Shown here: piece after piece, positions 1-5,319 of the stretch
Layout: every line of letters starts with the position of its first letter
How positions within the stretch are numbered: position 1 is the stretch's first letter
Assembly (NCBI GenBank): GCA_905479905.1
Contig: CAJQOK010000326.1
Span: 1 to 5,319 of the forward strand
DNA length: 5,319 nucleotides
Source: an uncultured Aliterella sp.
GTDB taxonomy: Bacteria > Cyanobacteriota > Cyanobacteriia > Cyanobacteriales > Chroococcidiopsidaceae
Reading direction: 5' to 3'
The notes under the pieces: generated by a model
What the model saw: only the letters and a program-made list of their open reading frames with translations
The model's database searches: none
Told to the model about the DNA's origin: nothing
Translations under genes and position numbers: made by a program

Positions 1-517
1 CCCGCAAGCGATGGGGAACAAGTACCGCCATCCAACTCAGCCAAGCCGAGCCACCCAAAGACTCTAATATATGGGTAACTAAAACTATCCCCAAAGTCCA
101 AATTATTAGCTGATGCAGATCGCCACCCGACCAACTAATAAACCCAATAGCTGCAACTAAAATCAACCACAATAACCGCGCTGTGCCAAAAATCCACAAA
201 CAATAATAATGACGGCTATTTGTGCGATCGCCTATATAAGCCCCCAAAGGTTGTAATAAATTTAATAGCATCGGAATTGACGACACCATACCAATTTCTA
301 TCGGGCTTGCTCCTACCTGGAGTAAGAAATTAGTCAGCAATACGCCGCCTGTAATACTAACAAAAATAGCCGCAAATACACCGTCAATAGTAGAAGCTTT
401 AAGACTGGTACGAATTGATTGTTTGTTACCGTTCTGGTTTTGGCTATCAGGTAAAATTACCGATGATGTCCCAGGGTTTTCTGTTGAATCTAAAACTGGT
501 TGAGTAATGGTTTCCAC
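1..517 (-). CDS. Major facilitator superfamily transporter, N-terminal part (cut by left edge)
   Basis: An open frame of 172 codons runs off the left edge. It starts at GTG (515-517); the only other in-frame choice is the adjacent TTG at 518-520, because an in-frame TAG lies at 524-526. The product has a hydrophilic N-terminus of about 44 residues rich in Gln, Asn and Ser. Hydrophobic segments follow at about residues 45-68, 74-95, 105-128 and 137-167. After the second is GDRTNSRHYY (residues 96-105), a good match to MFS motif A (GxxxDRxGRR-like) in the loop between helices 2 and 3. The fourth segment contains WLSWMAVLVPHRLR at the cut, which resembles the W-x-S-W...LVP..LRG stretch of MFS proteins annotated only as general transporters. 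This is therefore an inner-membrane secondary transporter; the substrate cannot be told. It is divergent from cbiD, so a corrinoid- or cobalt-related role is conceivable but has no sequence support. About two thirds of the protein lies outside the window. The family is fairly certain, the function unknown. Confidence 0.85.
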   Translation of the reverse strand, partial: METITQPVLDSTENPGTSSVILPDSQNQNGNKQSIRTSLKASTIDGVFAAIFVSITGGVLLTNFLLQVGASPIEIGMVSSIPMLLNLLQPLGAYIGDRTNSRHYYCLWIFGTARLLWLILVAAIGFISWSGGDLHQLIIWTLGIVLVTHILESLGGSAWLSWMAVLVPHRLR

Positions 518-541
518 CAAAGCCTAGTCCAATAAATGTTG

Positions 542-570
542 ATGTTAAAAAAAGGTCAGCATTTAGGCAA
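542..570 (-). promoter_or_regulatory. Putative sigma-70 type promoter for the MFS gene
   Basis: Reading the minus strand, TTGCCT (565-570, 4 of 6 matches to TTGACA) is followed after exactly 17 bases by TAACAT (542-547, 4 of 6 matches to TATAAT). Transcription would start near 535, giving a short leader of about 18 bases before the GTG at 517. The spacing is ideal, but each box is only a partial match in AT-rich DNA, so this is a candidate only. Confidence 0.35.
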
Positions 571-581
571 ATCTGGTTTGC
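567..581. promoter_or_regulatory. 15-bp palindrome between divergent promoters, possible operator
   Basis: GCAAA (567-571) and TTTGC (577-581) form a perfect inverted repeat around a 5-base centre, TCTGG. It overlaps the candidate -35 box of the MFS promoter and ends 4 bases before the TATAAT facing cbiD, so a protein bound here could affect both genes. A 5-bp arm can occur by chance, and I do not recognise it as the site of a named regulator. Confidence 0.25.
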
Positions 582-584
582 TTC

Positions 585-590
585 TATAAT
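585..590 (+). promoter_or_regulatory. Consensus -10 box (TATAAT) upstream of cbiD
   Basis: A perfect TATAAT lies 119 bases before the chosen cbiD start. The hexamers 16-18 bases upstream (ATTTAG, TTTAGG, TTAGGC) are poor -35 matches, so activity would need an activator or be weak. The predicted start near 597 would fall inside the GGAGG at 594-598, so this promoter would not supply a full Shine-Dalgarno to the small ORF at 610. That weakens the idea that the two work together. Confidence 0.3.
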
Positions 591-609
591 CTTGGAGGAT
601 AGGCTAAAA

Positions 610-675
610 ATGCCCCCCCAAACAACAGTCAGCAGAAAGAGAATAGTTGCTTTATCTATTCAAACCACAGATTGA
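610..675 (+). other. Small ORF (21 codons) with strong Shine-Dalgarno, possible cbiD leader peptide
   Basis: GGAGG at 594-598 stands 11 bases before ATG at 610. The frame encodes MPPQTTVSRKRIVALSIQTT plus a final Asp and ends in TGA (673-675). It is in the same reading frame as cbiD, whose start lies 33 bases beyond the stop. The peptide is basic in the middle and has no membrane segment or known motif. The Shine-Dalgarno is stronger than anything directly before cbiD, which makes a translated leader conceivable, but the spacing is longer than ideal. I do not recognise the peptide, and chance is a serious alternative. Confidence 0.2.
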
Positions 676-708
676 TTTAACTTTTACTGGTGCAATGTGT
701 CGTCCCTA

Positions 709-1806
709 ATGCCTCGTTCTGGTTATACTTTACCTGTTTTTGCCTGCGCCAGTGCGATCGCAGCAGTGCAATGGTTGCAAACTCGTACTTCTTGCCAAAG
801 TGTATCTGTCAATCTAATTACCCCCGATCAAACTGTAGAGATTGCGATCGAACAAGTAGCTGGATTGCAGCCAAATATGGCTCTAGCAATTACTCGTAGC
901 GATCCTGGCGATAACTTAGATTTAACTCGCAATACACCGATTTGGGCGTTGGTAGAATGGCTCGATTCTCCCCAACCAATTACAATTGTCGGCGGTGAAG
1001 GTTTAGGACACAAGTTAAATGGCGATCCGGCGGTGTATGGTTACGCCCAGCAATTACTACAGGTCAATTTACTAAAGATACTGCAACCGAATGAACATAT
1101 TAAATTAACAATAATTCTTCCTGAAGGTAGAGCCTTAGCCGAGCGCACTTCCAACGCTGCTTTTGGTGTAGTTGAAGGGCTTTCCCTTCTCGGTACAACG
1201 GGGATTTCGCAACCATTGAGCGCCCCTGGACAATTAGAGGCTTGTTTAGAACAAGTGCGACTAAAAGCTAAATCTACCGATTTATTAGTGTTTTGTATCG
1301 GCGAAAATGGCTTGGATCTAGCCCAAAAGTTAGGGATTAATTCGCAGCAATTAGTTAAAACTGCTAATTGGCTAGGCTCGTTGTTAGTAGAAGCTGCAAG
1401 TCAAGAAGTTAAATCAATTTTATTGTTTGGCTATCATGGTAAACTCGTCAAACTTGCCGGGGGAATTTTTCATACTCACCATCATTTAGCCGATGGACGC
1501 TTAGAAATTTTTACCGCTCATGCTGCTCAGTTAGGTCTACCAACGCCTGTATTACAAAGCATTTTTAATAGTTCGACTACTGAAGCCGCCTTACAATATC
1601 TTCGTTCTTATGACGCTTTAACCGGGAGTAACTGGGTAAATCAGCTTTACAATGCGATCGCCCAAGCCATTGATTTTCGCTCCAGCGAATATATATTCAA
1701 GCTGACAAATCGCCATGTTAGTATTGGTTCGGTTCTCTTTGACGGCGATCGCACAATCATTGTTAAAAGCCCCACAGCCATCGCCTTGCTCTCTAGGTTG
1801 TGTTAA
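709..1806 (+). CDS. cbiD: Cobalt-precorrin-5B (C1)-methyltransferase CbiD
   Basis: CbiD uses S-adenosylmethionine to methylate C1 of the corrin ring in the anaerobic (early cobalt insertion) route to cobalamin; it acts in the cytosol. The 365-residue product has normal family length. Family blocks visible: RSGYTLPVFACASAIAA at residues 3-19, corresponding to the GYTTGxCAAAA start of other CbiDs; GGEGLG at 95-100; LPEGRALAERTSNAAFG at 137-153 running into LGTTGISQPLS at 161-171; and GYHGKLVKLAGG at 241-252 followed by THHHLADGRLEI at 256-267. The ATG at 709 is chosen because the conserved block begins directly after it, as I recall for cyanobacterial homologues. GTG codons at 697 (in frame, four residues longer) and 690 (other frame) lie nearby, and no clear ribosome binding site decides between 697 and 709. 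guaA follows after 134 bases on the same strand. No cobalamin riboswitch is visible upstream. Confidence 0.92.
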   Translation: MPRSGYTLPVFACASAIAAVQWLQTRTSCQSVSVNLITPDQTVEIAIEQVAGLQPNMALAITRSDPGDNLDLTRNTPIWALVEWLDSPQPITIVGGEGLGHKLNGDPAVYGYAQQLLQVNLLKILQPNEHIKLTIILPEGRALAERTSNAAFGVVEGLSLLGTTGISQPLSAPGQLEACLEQVRLKAKSTDLLVFCIGENGLDLAQKLGINSQQLVKTANWLGSLLVEAASQEVKSILLFGYHGKLVKLAGGIFHTHHHLADGRLEIFTAHAAQLGLPTPVLQSIFNSSTTEAALQYLRSYDALTGSNWVNQLYNAIAQAIDFRSSEYIFKLTNRHVSIGSVLFDGDRTIIVKSPTAIALLSRLC

Positions 1807-1927
1807 CTTAGGAAGCATAATTGTCTTACCAATAAATAAATTTTTAAGTCTCTATCTATAGGGTGAGCAATTGCCAATCGCTTTACCCAAGAACGTCTCT
1901 ATTTTTCATCCACTACTTGCAATTAAT

Positions 1928-1932
1928 AGGAA
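1928..1932 (+). promoter_or_regulatory. Ribosome binding site fixing the GTG start of guaA
   Basis: AGGAA sits 8 bases before GTG at 1941, an ideal distance. It supports this non-ATG start over the in-frame internal ATG at 1998 (residue 20), which lies directly before the amidotransferase domain. The rest of the 134-base spacer (1807-1940) is AT-rich; I found no convincing paired -35 and -10 boxes or terminator hairpin in it. Confidence 0.6.
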
Positions 1933-1940
1933 TAAATTAA

Positions 1941-3545
1941 GTGGTACAGACCGAAACTTTGCCGCAAAACGAAGAATTGTCCCAGTTGAATCGCCAAATG
2001 ATCGCGATCCTTGACTTTGGTTCTCAGTATTCGGAGCTAATCGCCCGCAGAATTAGAGAGACTCAAGTATATTCTGAAGTTTTGTCTTATCGCACCACCG
2101 CCGAACAGTTGCGCAAACTTAATCCTAAAGGAATTATTTTTTCTGGCGGCCCAAGTTCGGTATATACTCCTGGCGCTCCAGAATGCGATCCCGAAATCTG
2201 GAGTTTAGGTATCCCGATCTTAGGGGTATGTTATGGAATGCAACTCATGGTCAAGCAACTAGGGGGAAACGTTCTACCAGCCGACCGCAAAGAGTACGGC
2301 AAAGCCTCCTTATTAATTGACGACCCCACCGACTTACTTACCAATGTTGAAGACGGTACAACCATGTGGATGAGTCACGGAGACTCTTGCGCCCAGTTAC
2401 CTACAGGCTTTGAAATCCTGGCGCATACAGAAAATACATCTTGTGCTGCGATCGCCAATTACGACCAAAAACTCTACGGCGTACAATTCCACCCTGAAGT
2501 AGTACATTCGGTGGGGGGACTTGCTTTAATTCGCAACTTTGTTTATCACATTTGCGAATGCGAACCTACTTGGACAACCGCCGCTTTTGTCGAAGCAGCA
2601 ATTAGAGAAATTCGCGCTCAAGTAGGCGAAAAACGAGTGTTATTAGCCTTATCTGGGGGTGTAGATTCGTCAACTTTAGCGTTTTTACTCCATAAAGCCA
2701 TAGGAAGTCGCTTAACTTGTGTATTTATCGATCAAGGCTTCATGCGGAAATTAGAGCCAGAGCGGTTAGTTAAGCTGTTTCAAGAGCAGTTTCACATCCC
2801 GGTTGAGTATGTAGACGCGCGCGATCGCTTTTTGGCTTTAGTCGCGGGAGTAACCGATCCTGAAGAAAAGCGCCGCCGCATTGGACACGAATTTATCCAA
2901 GTATTTGAAGAAGCATCCAAAAATCTCGGCCCCTTTGATTACTTAGCCCAAGGGACACTTTACCCCGATGTAATTGAATCGGCTGATACAAACGTCGATC
3001 CCAAAACTGGCGAACGAGTAGCAGTAAAAATCAAGAGCCATCACAATGTAGGTGGTTTACCCAAAGACTTACGCTTTAAGCTCGTCGAACCCTTGCGTAA
3101 GCTATTTAAAGATGAAGTCCGCAAAGTTGGGCGACAAATTGGTTTACCCGAAGAAATAGTATTGCGCCAGCCTTTTCCAGGGCCAGGTTTAGCGATTCGG
3201 ATTTTGGGAGAAATTACCGCCGAACGCTTAGAAATATTGCGCGAAGCCGATTTTATTGTTCGTCAAGAAATCAACCGTCGAGGCATTTATCACGACTTTT
3301 GGCAAGCTTTCGCCGTACTATTACCTGTTCGTACTGTAGGCGTAATGGGCGATCAGCGTACCTACGCTTACCCGATAGTTTTACGCTTAGTAGCAAGTGA
3401 AGATGGGATGACCGCAGATTGGGCGCGAGTTCCTTACGATGTATTAGAGGCAATATCTAACCGGATTGTCAATGAAGTTGCGGGAGTAAATCGGGTCGTT
3501 TACGATATCACTTCTAAGCCGCCTGGAACTATTGAATGGGAGTAA
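1941..3545 (+). CDS. guaA: GMP synthase (glutamine-hydrolysing)
   Basis: GuaA makes GMP from XMP, ATP and glutamine, the last step of de novo guanine nucleotide synthesis, in the cytosol. The 534-residue protein is full length and intact. A class I glutamine amidotransferase domain spans about residues 19-205, with nucleophile Cys97 in GVCYGMQLM and His184/Glu186 in QFHPEV. The ATP pyrophosphatase domain follows, with the P-loop SGGVDSS at 238-244, then [10 protein letters not shown] at 261-270, SHHNVGGLP at 366-374 and [11 protein letters not shown] at 410-420. The C-terminal dimerisation domain ends in the family's typical tail, PPGTIEWE (527-534). The first 18 or so residues are a polar extension before the amidotransferase domain. 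The GTG start is backed by AGGAA 8 bases upstream. The gene follows cbiD on the same strand and could be co-transcribed with it, though the 134-base gap leaves room for its own promoter. It converges on cheB, and its TAA lies inside a heptamer repeat. Confidence 0.97.
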   Translation: MVQTETLPQNEELSQLNRQMIAILDFGSQYSELIARRIRETQVYSEVLSYRTTAEQLRKLNPKGIIFSGGPSSVYTPGAPECDPEIWSLGIPILGVCYGMQLMVKQLGGNVLPADRKEYGKASLLIDDPTDLLTNVEDGTTMWMSHGDSCAQLPTGFEILAHTENTSCAAIANYDQKLYGVQFHPEVVHSVGGLALIRNFVYHICECEPTWTTAAFVEAAIREIRAQVGEKRVLLALSGGVDSSTLAFLLHKAIGSRLTCVFIDQGFMRKLEPERLVKLFQEQFHIPVEYVDARDRFLALVAGVTDPEEKRRRIGHEFIQVFEEASKNLGPFDYLAQGTLYPDVIESADTNVDPKTGERVAVKIKSHHNVGGLPKDLRFKLVEPLRKLFKDEVRKVGRQIGLPEEIVLRQPFPGPGLAIRILGEITAERLEILREADFIVRQEINRRGIYHDFWQAFAVLLPVRTVGVMGDQRTYAYPIVLRLVASEDGMTADWARVPYDVLEAISNRIVNEVAGVNRVVYDITSKPPGTIEWE

Positions 3546-3576
3546 TGGGTAATTGGTAATTGGTAATTGGTAATGG
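3542..3576. repeat. Heptanucleotide tandem repeat (5 units) at the guaA 3' end
   Basis: Five 7-base units run without a break: GTAATGG, three copies of GTAATTG, then GTAATGG. The first unit contains the guaA stop codon TAA (3543-3545), and the array fills most of the 40-base gap to the cheB stop. Such short tandem heptamers are a known class in cyanobacterial intergenic DNA. The opposite strand reads as [17 protein letters not shown] peptide, a familiar source of false small ORFs. It does not fold into a clear terminator: GTAATT (3563-3568) could pair with AATTAC (3581-3586), but only as a weak 6-bp stem without a U tract. Confidence 0.85.
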
Positions 3577-3585
3577 GTGGAATTA

Positions 3586-4632
3586 CTACTTGGCAACCTT
3601 TTTCAGTAGCAAAGGAGCGATATCTTGGATAGGTAGAACGTGCTGTACTACTCCAAGAGCGATCGCTTCCGACGGCATACCAAACACCACACAAGTTTGT
3701 TCATCTTGAGCAATAGTTATTCCCCCAGCTATAGAAATAGCTTGCATTCCCAAAGCGCCATCTTTCCCCATTCCTGTTAATAAAATACTCATAGTTGCTC
3801 TACCATAAAACTTAGCAACCGACTTAAAAGTAACTGTCACCGATGGACAATGCCCATCTACAGGTAGTGGTAAACCATAAATAAACTTACCTTGAGCATC
3901 AAGTTCTAAATGATTTTGGTCTGGAGCAAAATGTACTGTTCCAGGTTCGGGAATTTCACCAATTTGAGCAATTTTTACTTTAATTTTGCATTCCGAATCT
4001 AGCCAATCTACTAATCCTTGTAAAAATCCTTGGCTAATATGTTGAATACAAATTACAGGTACAGGTAAATTCGCTGGAAGTTGAGCAATAATTTTGTGCA
4101 AAGCTTGGGGGCCACCAGTAGACGCGCCAATGGCAATTACTCTAATTGCTTTAGTTCCATCGGTAGAGAAAGCAAAATTATTAACGGTAGGAGACGCAAT
4201 CGGGGGCGTTTGGCGCTTGGTAAATACTGTCACTCCAGAAAGAATTTTAATTTTATTAATTAAGTCTCGCTTAACTTGTTCGTAATCTGATGCTAATCCG
4301 GTATTTGGTTTCGGAAAAATATCTACCGCTCCAGCTTGCAAAAGTTCAAAAATAGTGTTGGTATCTGATTTCTGTACAGAAGTGCTGATTACTAAAATTG
4401 GACGGGGATAATTTTCCATTACGTGTTTAGTAAGTTCTAAACCGTTCATTTCTTTCATGTGTAAATCGGTACAAATTACTTTAGGCTGCAATTTAGGAAT
4501 TAAATCTATTGCTTCTTTTCCATTACGAGCTTTGCCTACAACTTTAATGTCTGGCGAAGATGAGAGTAATCTGTCAAGGATTTCTAAAGCAACCGGGGAG
4601 TCTTCTACTAATAAAACGGAAATTGGTGGCAT
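3586..4632 (-). CDS. cheB: Chemotaxis response regulator protein-glutamate methylesterase/deamidase CheB
   Basis: CheB removes methyl groups from chemoreceptor glutamates and deamidates certain glutamines, resetting receptor sensitivity; it is activated by phosphotransfer from CheA. The 348-residue protein has the standard two-domain plan and length. The N-terminal receiver (about 4-125) has acidic residues Glu10/Asp11, phospho-acceptor Asp56 in ICTDLHM, Thr84 and Lys108 in FPKP. A variable linker (about 126-162) leads to the methylesterase domain with its full triad: Ser171 in GASTGGP, His198 in CIQHIS and Asp291 in TGMGKDGALG. The enzyme is therefore predicted active. A small oddity is Lys60 where receivers usually have Pro (DxxMP becomes DLHMK). 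The ATG directly follows the stop codon of the upstream CheA gene (TAAATG), so translation is probably coupled and the two share an operon; no strong ribosome binding site is seen. It ends 40 bases from guaA, convergently. Confidence 0.95.
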   Translation of the reverse strand: MPPISVLLVEDSPVALEILDRLLSSSPDIKVVGKARNGKEAIDLIPKLQPKVICTDLHMKEMNGLELTKHVMENYPRPILVISTSVQKSDTNTIFELLQAGAVDIFPKPNTGLASDYEQVKRDLINKIKILSGVTVFTKRQTPPIASPTVNNFAFSTDGTKAIRVIAIGASTGGPQALHKIIAQLPANLPVPVICIQHISQGFLQGLVDWLDSECKIKVKIAQIGEIPEPGTVHFAPDQNHLELDAQGKFIYGLPLPVDGHCPSVTVTFKSVAKFYGRATMSILLTGMGKDGALGMQAISIAGGITIAQDEQTCVVFGMPSEAIALGVVQHVLPIQDIAPLLLKKVAK

Positions 4633-5319
4633 TTAGATTAATCTTTTTAAAGTGTCTAAAAGTAATTGTTGATCGAAGTTGCCTTTAGTTAAGTAAGCAT
4701 CAGCGCCTGCATCAGCGCCTCTTTTTTTATCTTCATCGTCAGCTAGAGTAGTTACTAAAATAATTGGCAGTTCGGTGTATTCTTTTTCCTGACGAATTTT
4801 TGCCGTCAGCGCTAAACCGTCAATGTTGGGCATTTGGACATCAGATACCACTGCATCAAAATTTCTAGATTTTAATTTATTAAAACCGTCTAATCCATCA
4901 ACGGCGGCTGTTACATCGTACCCCGCACCTTCCAAAATGCGTTTAACTTGAGTCCGAATTGTAATAGAATCCTCAACTAGCAAAATTGCAGGTTTTTTAA
5001 GTTCTTGCAGAAACTGCTGGGACGACGTAGTAGTTCCCCTCTCTTTTTGCACAGATTTAAGTAAATCTTGAGGATTAAGAATCGTACATACTTCCCCTGT
5101 AGCTAAAATAGTTGCGCCAGAAACATTGCGGACTCGTTGGAGTAACTTACTTTGCGGCTTTAAAACTACAATTTGTTGGTCAAGTAAATCATCAACTAAT
5201 AGTCCTAAGCGCTCTGTACCTACTTGCAACACAATACAAGGCAGCATTTTTGCCGTAGAATCGGCGGCTTTGGGGGAACTGGGGACAGTCAAAGGTAATT
5301 GCAATAAATCCGTCAGCCA
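4633..5319 (-). CDS. cheA: Hybrid chemotaxis histidine kinase CheA, C-terminal part (cut by right edge)
   Basis: The frame is open to the right edge, giving 228 visible residues starting WLTDLL; the true start is off-window. Residues 1 to about 90 are the end of a CheW-like regulatory domain: LPCIVLQVG (26-34), GLLVDDLLDQQ (39-49), then SGATILATGEVCTILNPQDLL, in two parts at 67-75 and 76-87. After a short Gln/Ser/Thr linker comes a complete receiver domain (about 109-228) with Glu116/Asp117, phospho-acceptor Asp160 in VVSDVQMP, Thr190/Thr191 and Lys212 in LTKGNF. A CheW domain followed by a receiver is diagnostic of hybrid CheA kinases; the HPt, dimerisation and ATPase domains would be encoded to the right. 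The kinase would phosphorylate its own receiver, CheB and possibly separate CheY proteins. Its stop codon TAA (4633-4635) touches the cheB ATG. A CheV-like protein (CheW plus receiver) is the alternative, but the NPQDLL ending and the wording of the receiver fit CheA better. Confidence 0.82.
   Translation of the reverse strand, partial: WLTDLLQLPLTVPSSPKAADSTAKMLPCIVLQVGTERLGLLVDDLLDQQIVVLKPQSKLLQRVRNVSGATILATGEVCTILNPQDLLKSVQKERGTTTSSQQFLQELKKPAILLVEDSITIRTQVKRILEGAGYDVTAAVDGLDGFNKLKSRNFDAVVSDVQMPNIDGLALTAKIRQEKEYTELPIILVTTLADDEDKKRGADAGADAYLTKGNFDQQLLLDTLKRLI

Larger units (their letters stand above)
224..3666. repeat. Dispersed HIP1 octamers GCGATCGC (7 copies)
   Basis: Copies start at 224, 754, 1654, 1745, 2448, 2821 and 3659, all inside coding sequence (MFS, three in cbiD, two in guaA, one in cheB). 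Random expectation over this length is about 0.1. This over-representation is the HIP1 signature of many cyanobacterial genomes and the main evidence for the source organism. None lies in the cheA fragment or the intergenic spacers. Confidence 0.9.

Noticed and set aside
518..708. Cobalamin riboswitch ahead of cbiD
   Set aside because: No GCCACTG-type B12 box or recognisable conserved core is present on either strand, and the 191-base region also has to hold the divergent promoter.
690..899. Plus-strand 69-codon ORF starting at GTG 690
   Set aside because: It lies almost wholly inside cbiD in another frame, lacks family similarity and is a shadow of cbiD.
1861..1888. Hairpin GGGT...ACCC in the cbiD-guaA gap as terminator or regulatory stem
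   Set aside because: Only four end pairs plus an offset AGC/GCT match; bulged, short and without a following U tract close enough to act as a terminator.
1941..1997. GuaA N-terminal extension as a targeting or signal peptide
   Set aside because: The extra residues are polar and acidic with no hydrophobic core or twin arginine; short variable extensions before the amidotransferase domain are plausible in this family.
3546..3590. Intrinsic terminator between guaA and cheB
   Set aside because: Only a 6-bp AT-rich stem (GTAATT with AATTAC) can be drawn, with a 12-base loop and no U run; the repeat explains the sequence better.
3500..3694. Minus-strand 64-codon ORF overlapping the guaA and cheB ends
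   Set aside because: It is antisense to the end of guaA, runs through the heptamer repeat (giving [13 protein letters not shown] peptide) and overlaps cheB; a typical repeat-derived false ORF.
5304..5304. TTG at 5304 as the start of a separate small CheW-receiver gene
   Set aside because: The frame stays open to the window edge with matching CheW-like sequence (WLTDLL) upstream of this codon, so the gene begins off-window.

Overview
The window is almost certainly cyanobacterial chromosome. It carries seven copies of the palindrome GCGATCGC (the HIP1 octamer) in 5.3 kb, where chance would give about 0.1. It has a moderate AT bias, a tandem heptamer of the TAATTGG kind common in cyanobacterial intergenic DNA, and a CbiD with the N-terminus I associate with cyanobacterial homologues. 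The genus cannot be fixed from the sequence alone.

Layout: (1) Bases 1-517, minus strand: the N-terminal third of a major facilitator superfamily transporter, cut by the left edge. (2) Bases 518-708: a divergent intergenic region with a plausible promoter for the transporter, a perfect TATAAT box facing cbiD, a small palindrome between them, and a 21-codon ORF with a strong Shine-Dalgarno sequence just upstream of and in frame with cbiD. (3) Bases 709-1806, plus strand: cbiD, an anaerobic-type cobalamin pathway C1-methyltransferase. (4) Bases 1807-1940: a 134-base AT-rich spacer ending in a ribosome binding site. (5) Bases 1941-3545, plus strand: guaA, GMP synthase, complete with both catalytic domains. 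(6) Bases 3546-3585: a 40-base convergent spacer filled largely by a heptanucleotide tandem repeat that starts on the guaA stop codon. (7) Bases 3586-4632, minus strand: cheB, a response-regulator methylesterase. (8) Bases 4633-5319, minus strand: the C-terminal end of a hybrid CheA (CheW-like domain plus receiver), open at the right edge and abutting cheB with no spacer.

Two functional blocks meet tail to tail. The plus-strand block is housekeeping metabolism: the corrin ring and guanine nucleotides, with GTP also consumed when cobalamin's nucleotide loop is assembled. The minus-strand block is the distal end of a chemosensory operon, in which the off-window CheA kinase would phosphorylate its own receiver and the CheB receiver, and CheB would demethylate or deamidate chemoreceptors. 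The CheB makes this a methylation-adaptation type of system.

I saw no CRISPR array, tRNA, rRNA, insertion sequence, recognisable riboswitch or clear intrinsic terminator. Nothing here is clearly a new biological system. The most interesting points are the small in-frame ORF and operator-like palindrome ahead of cbiD, the repeat fused to the guaA stop codon, and the adaptation-capable chemosensory operon.
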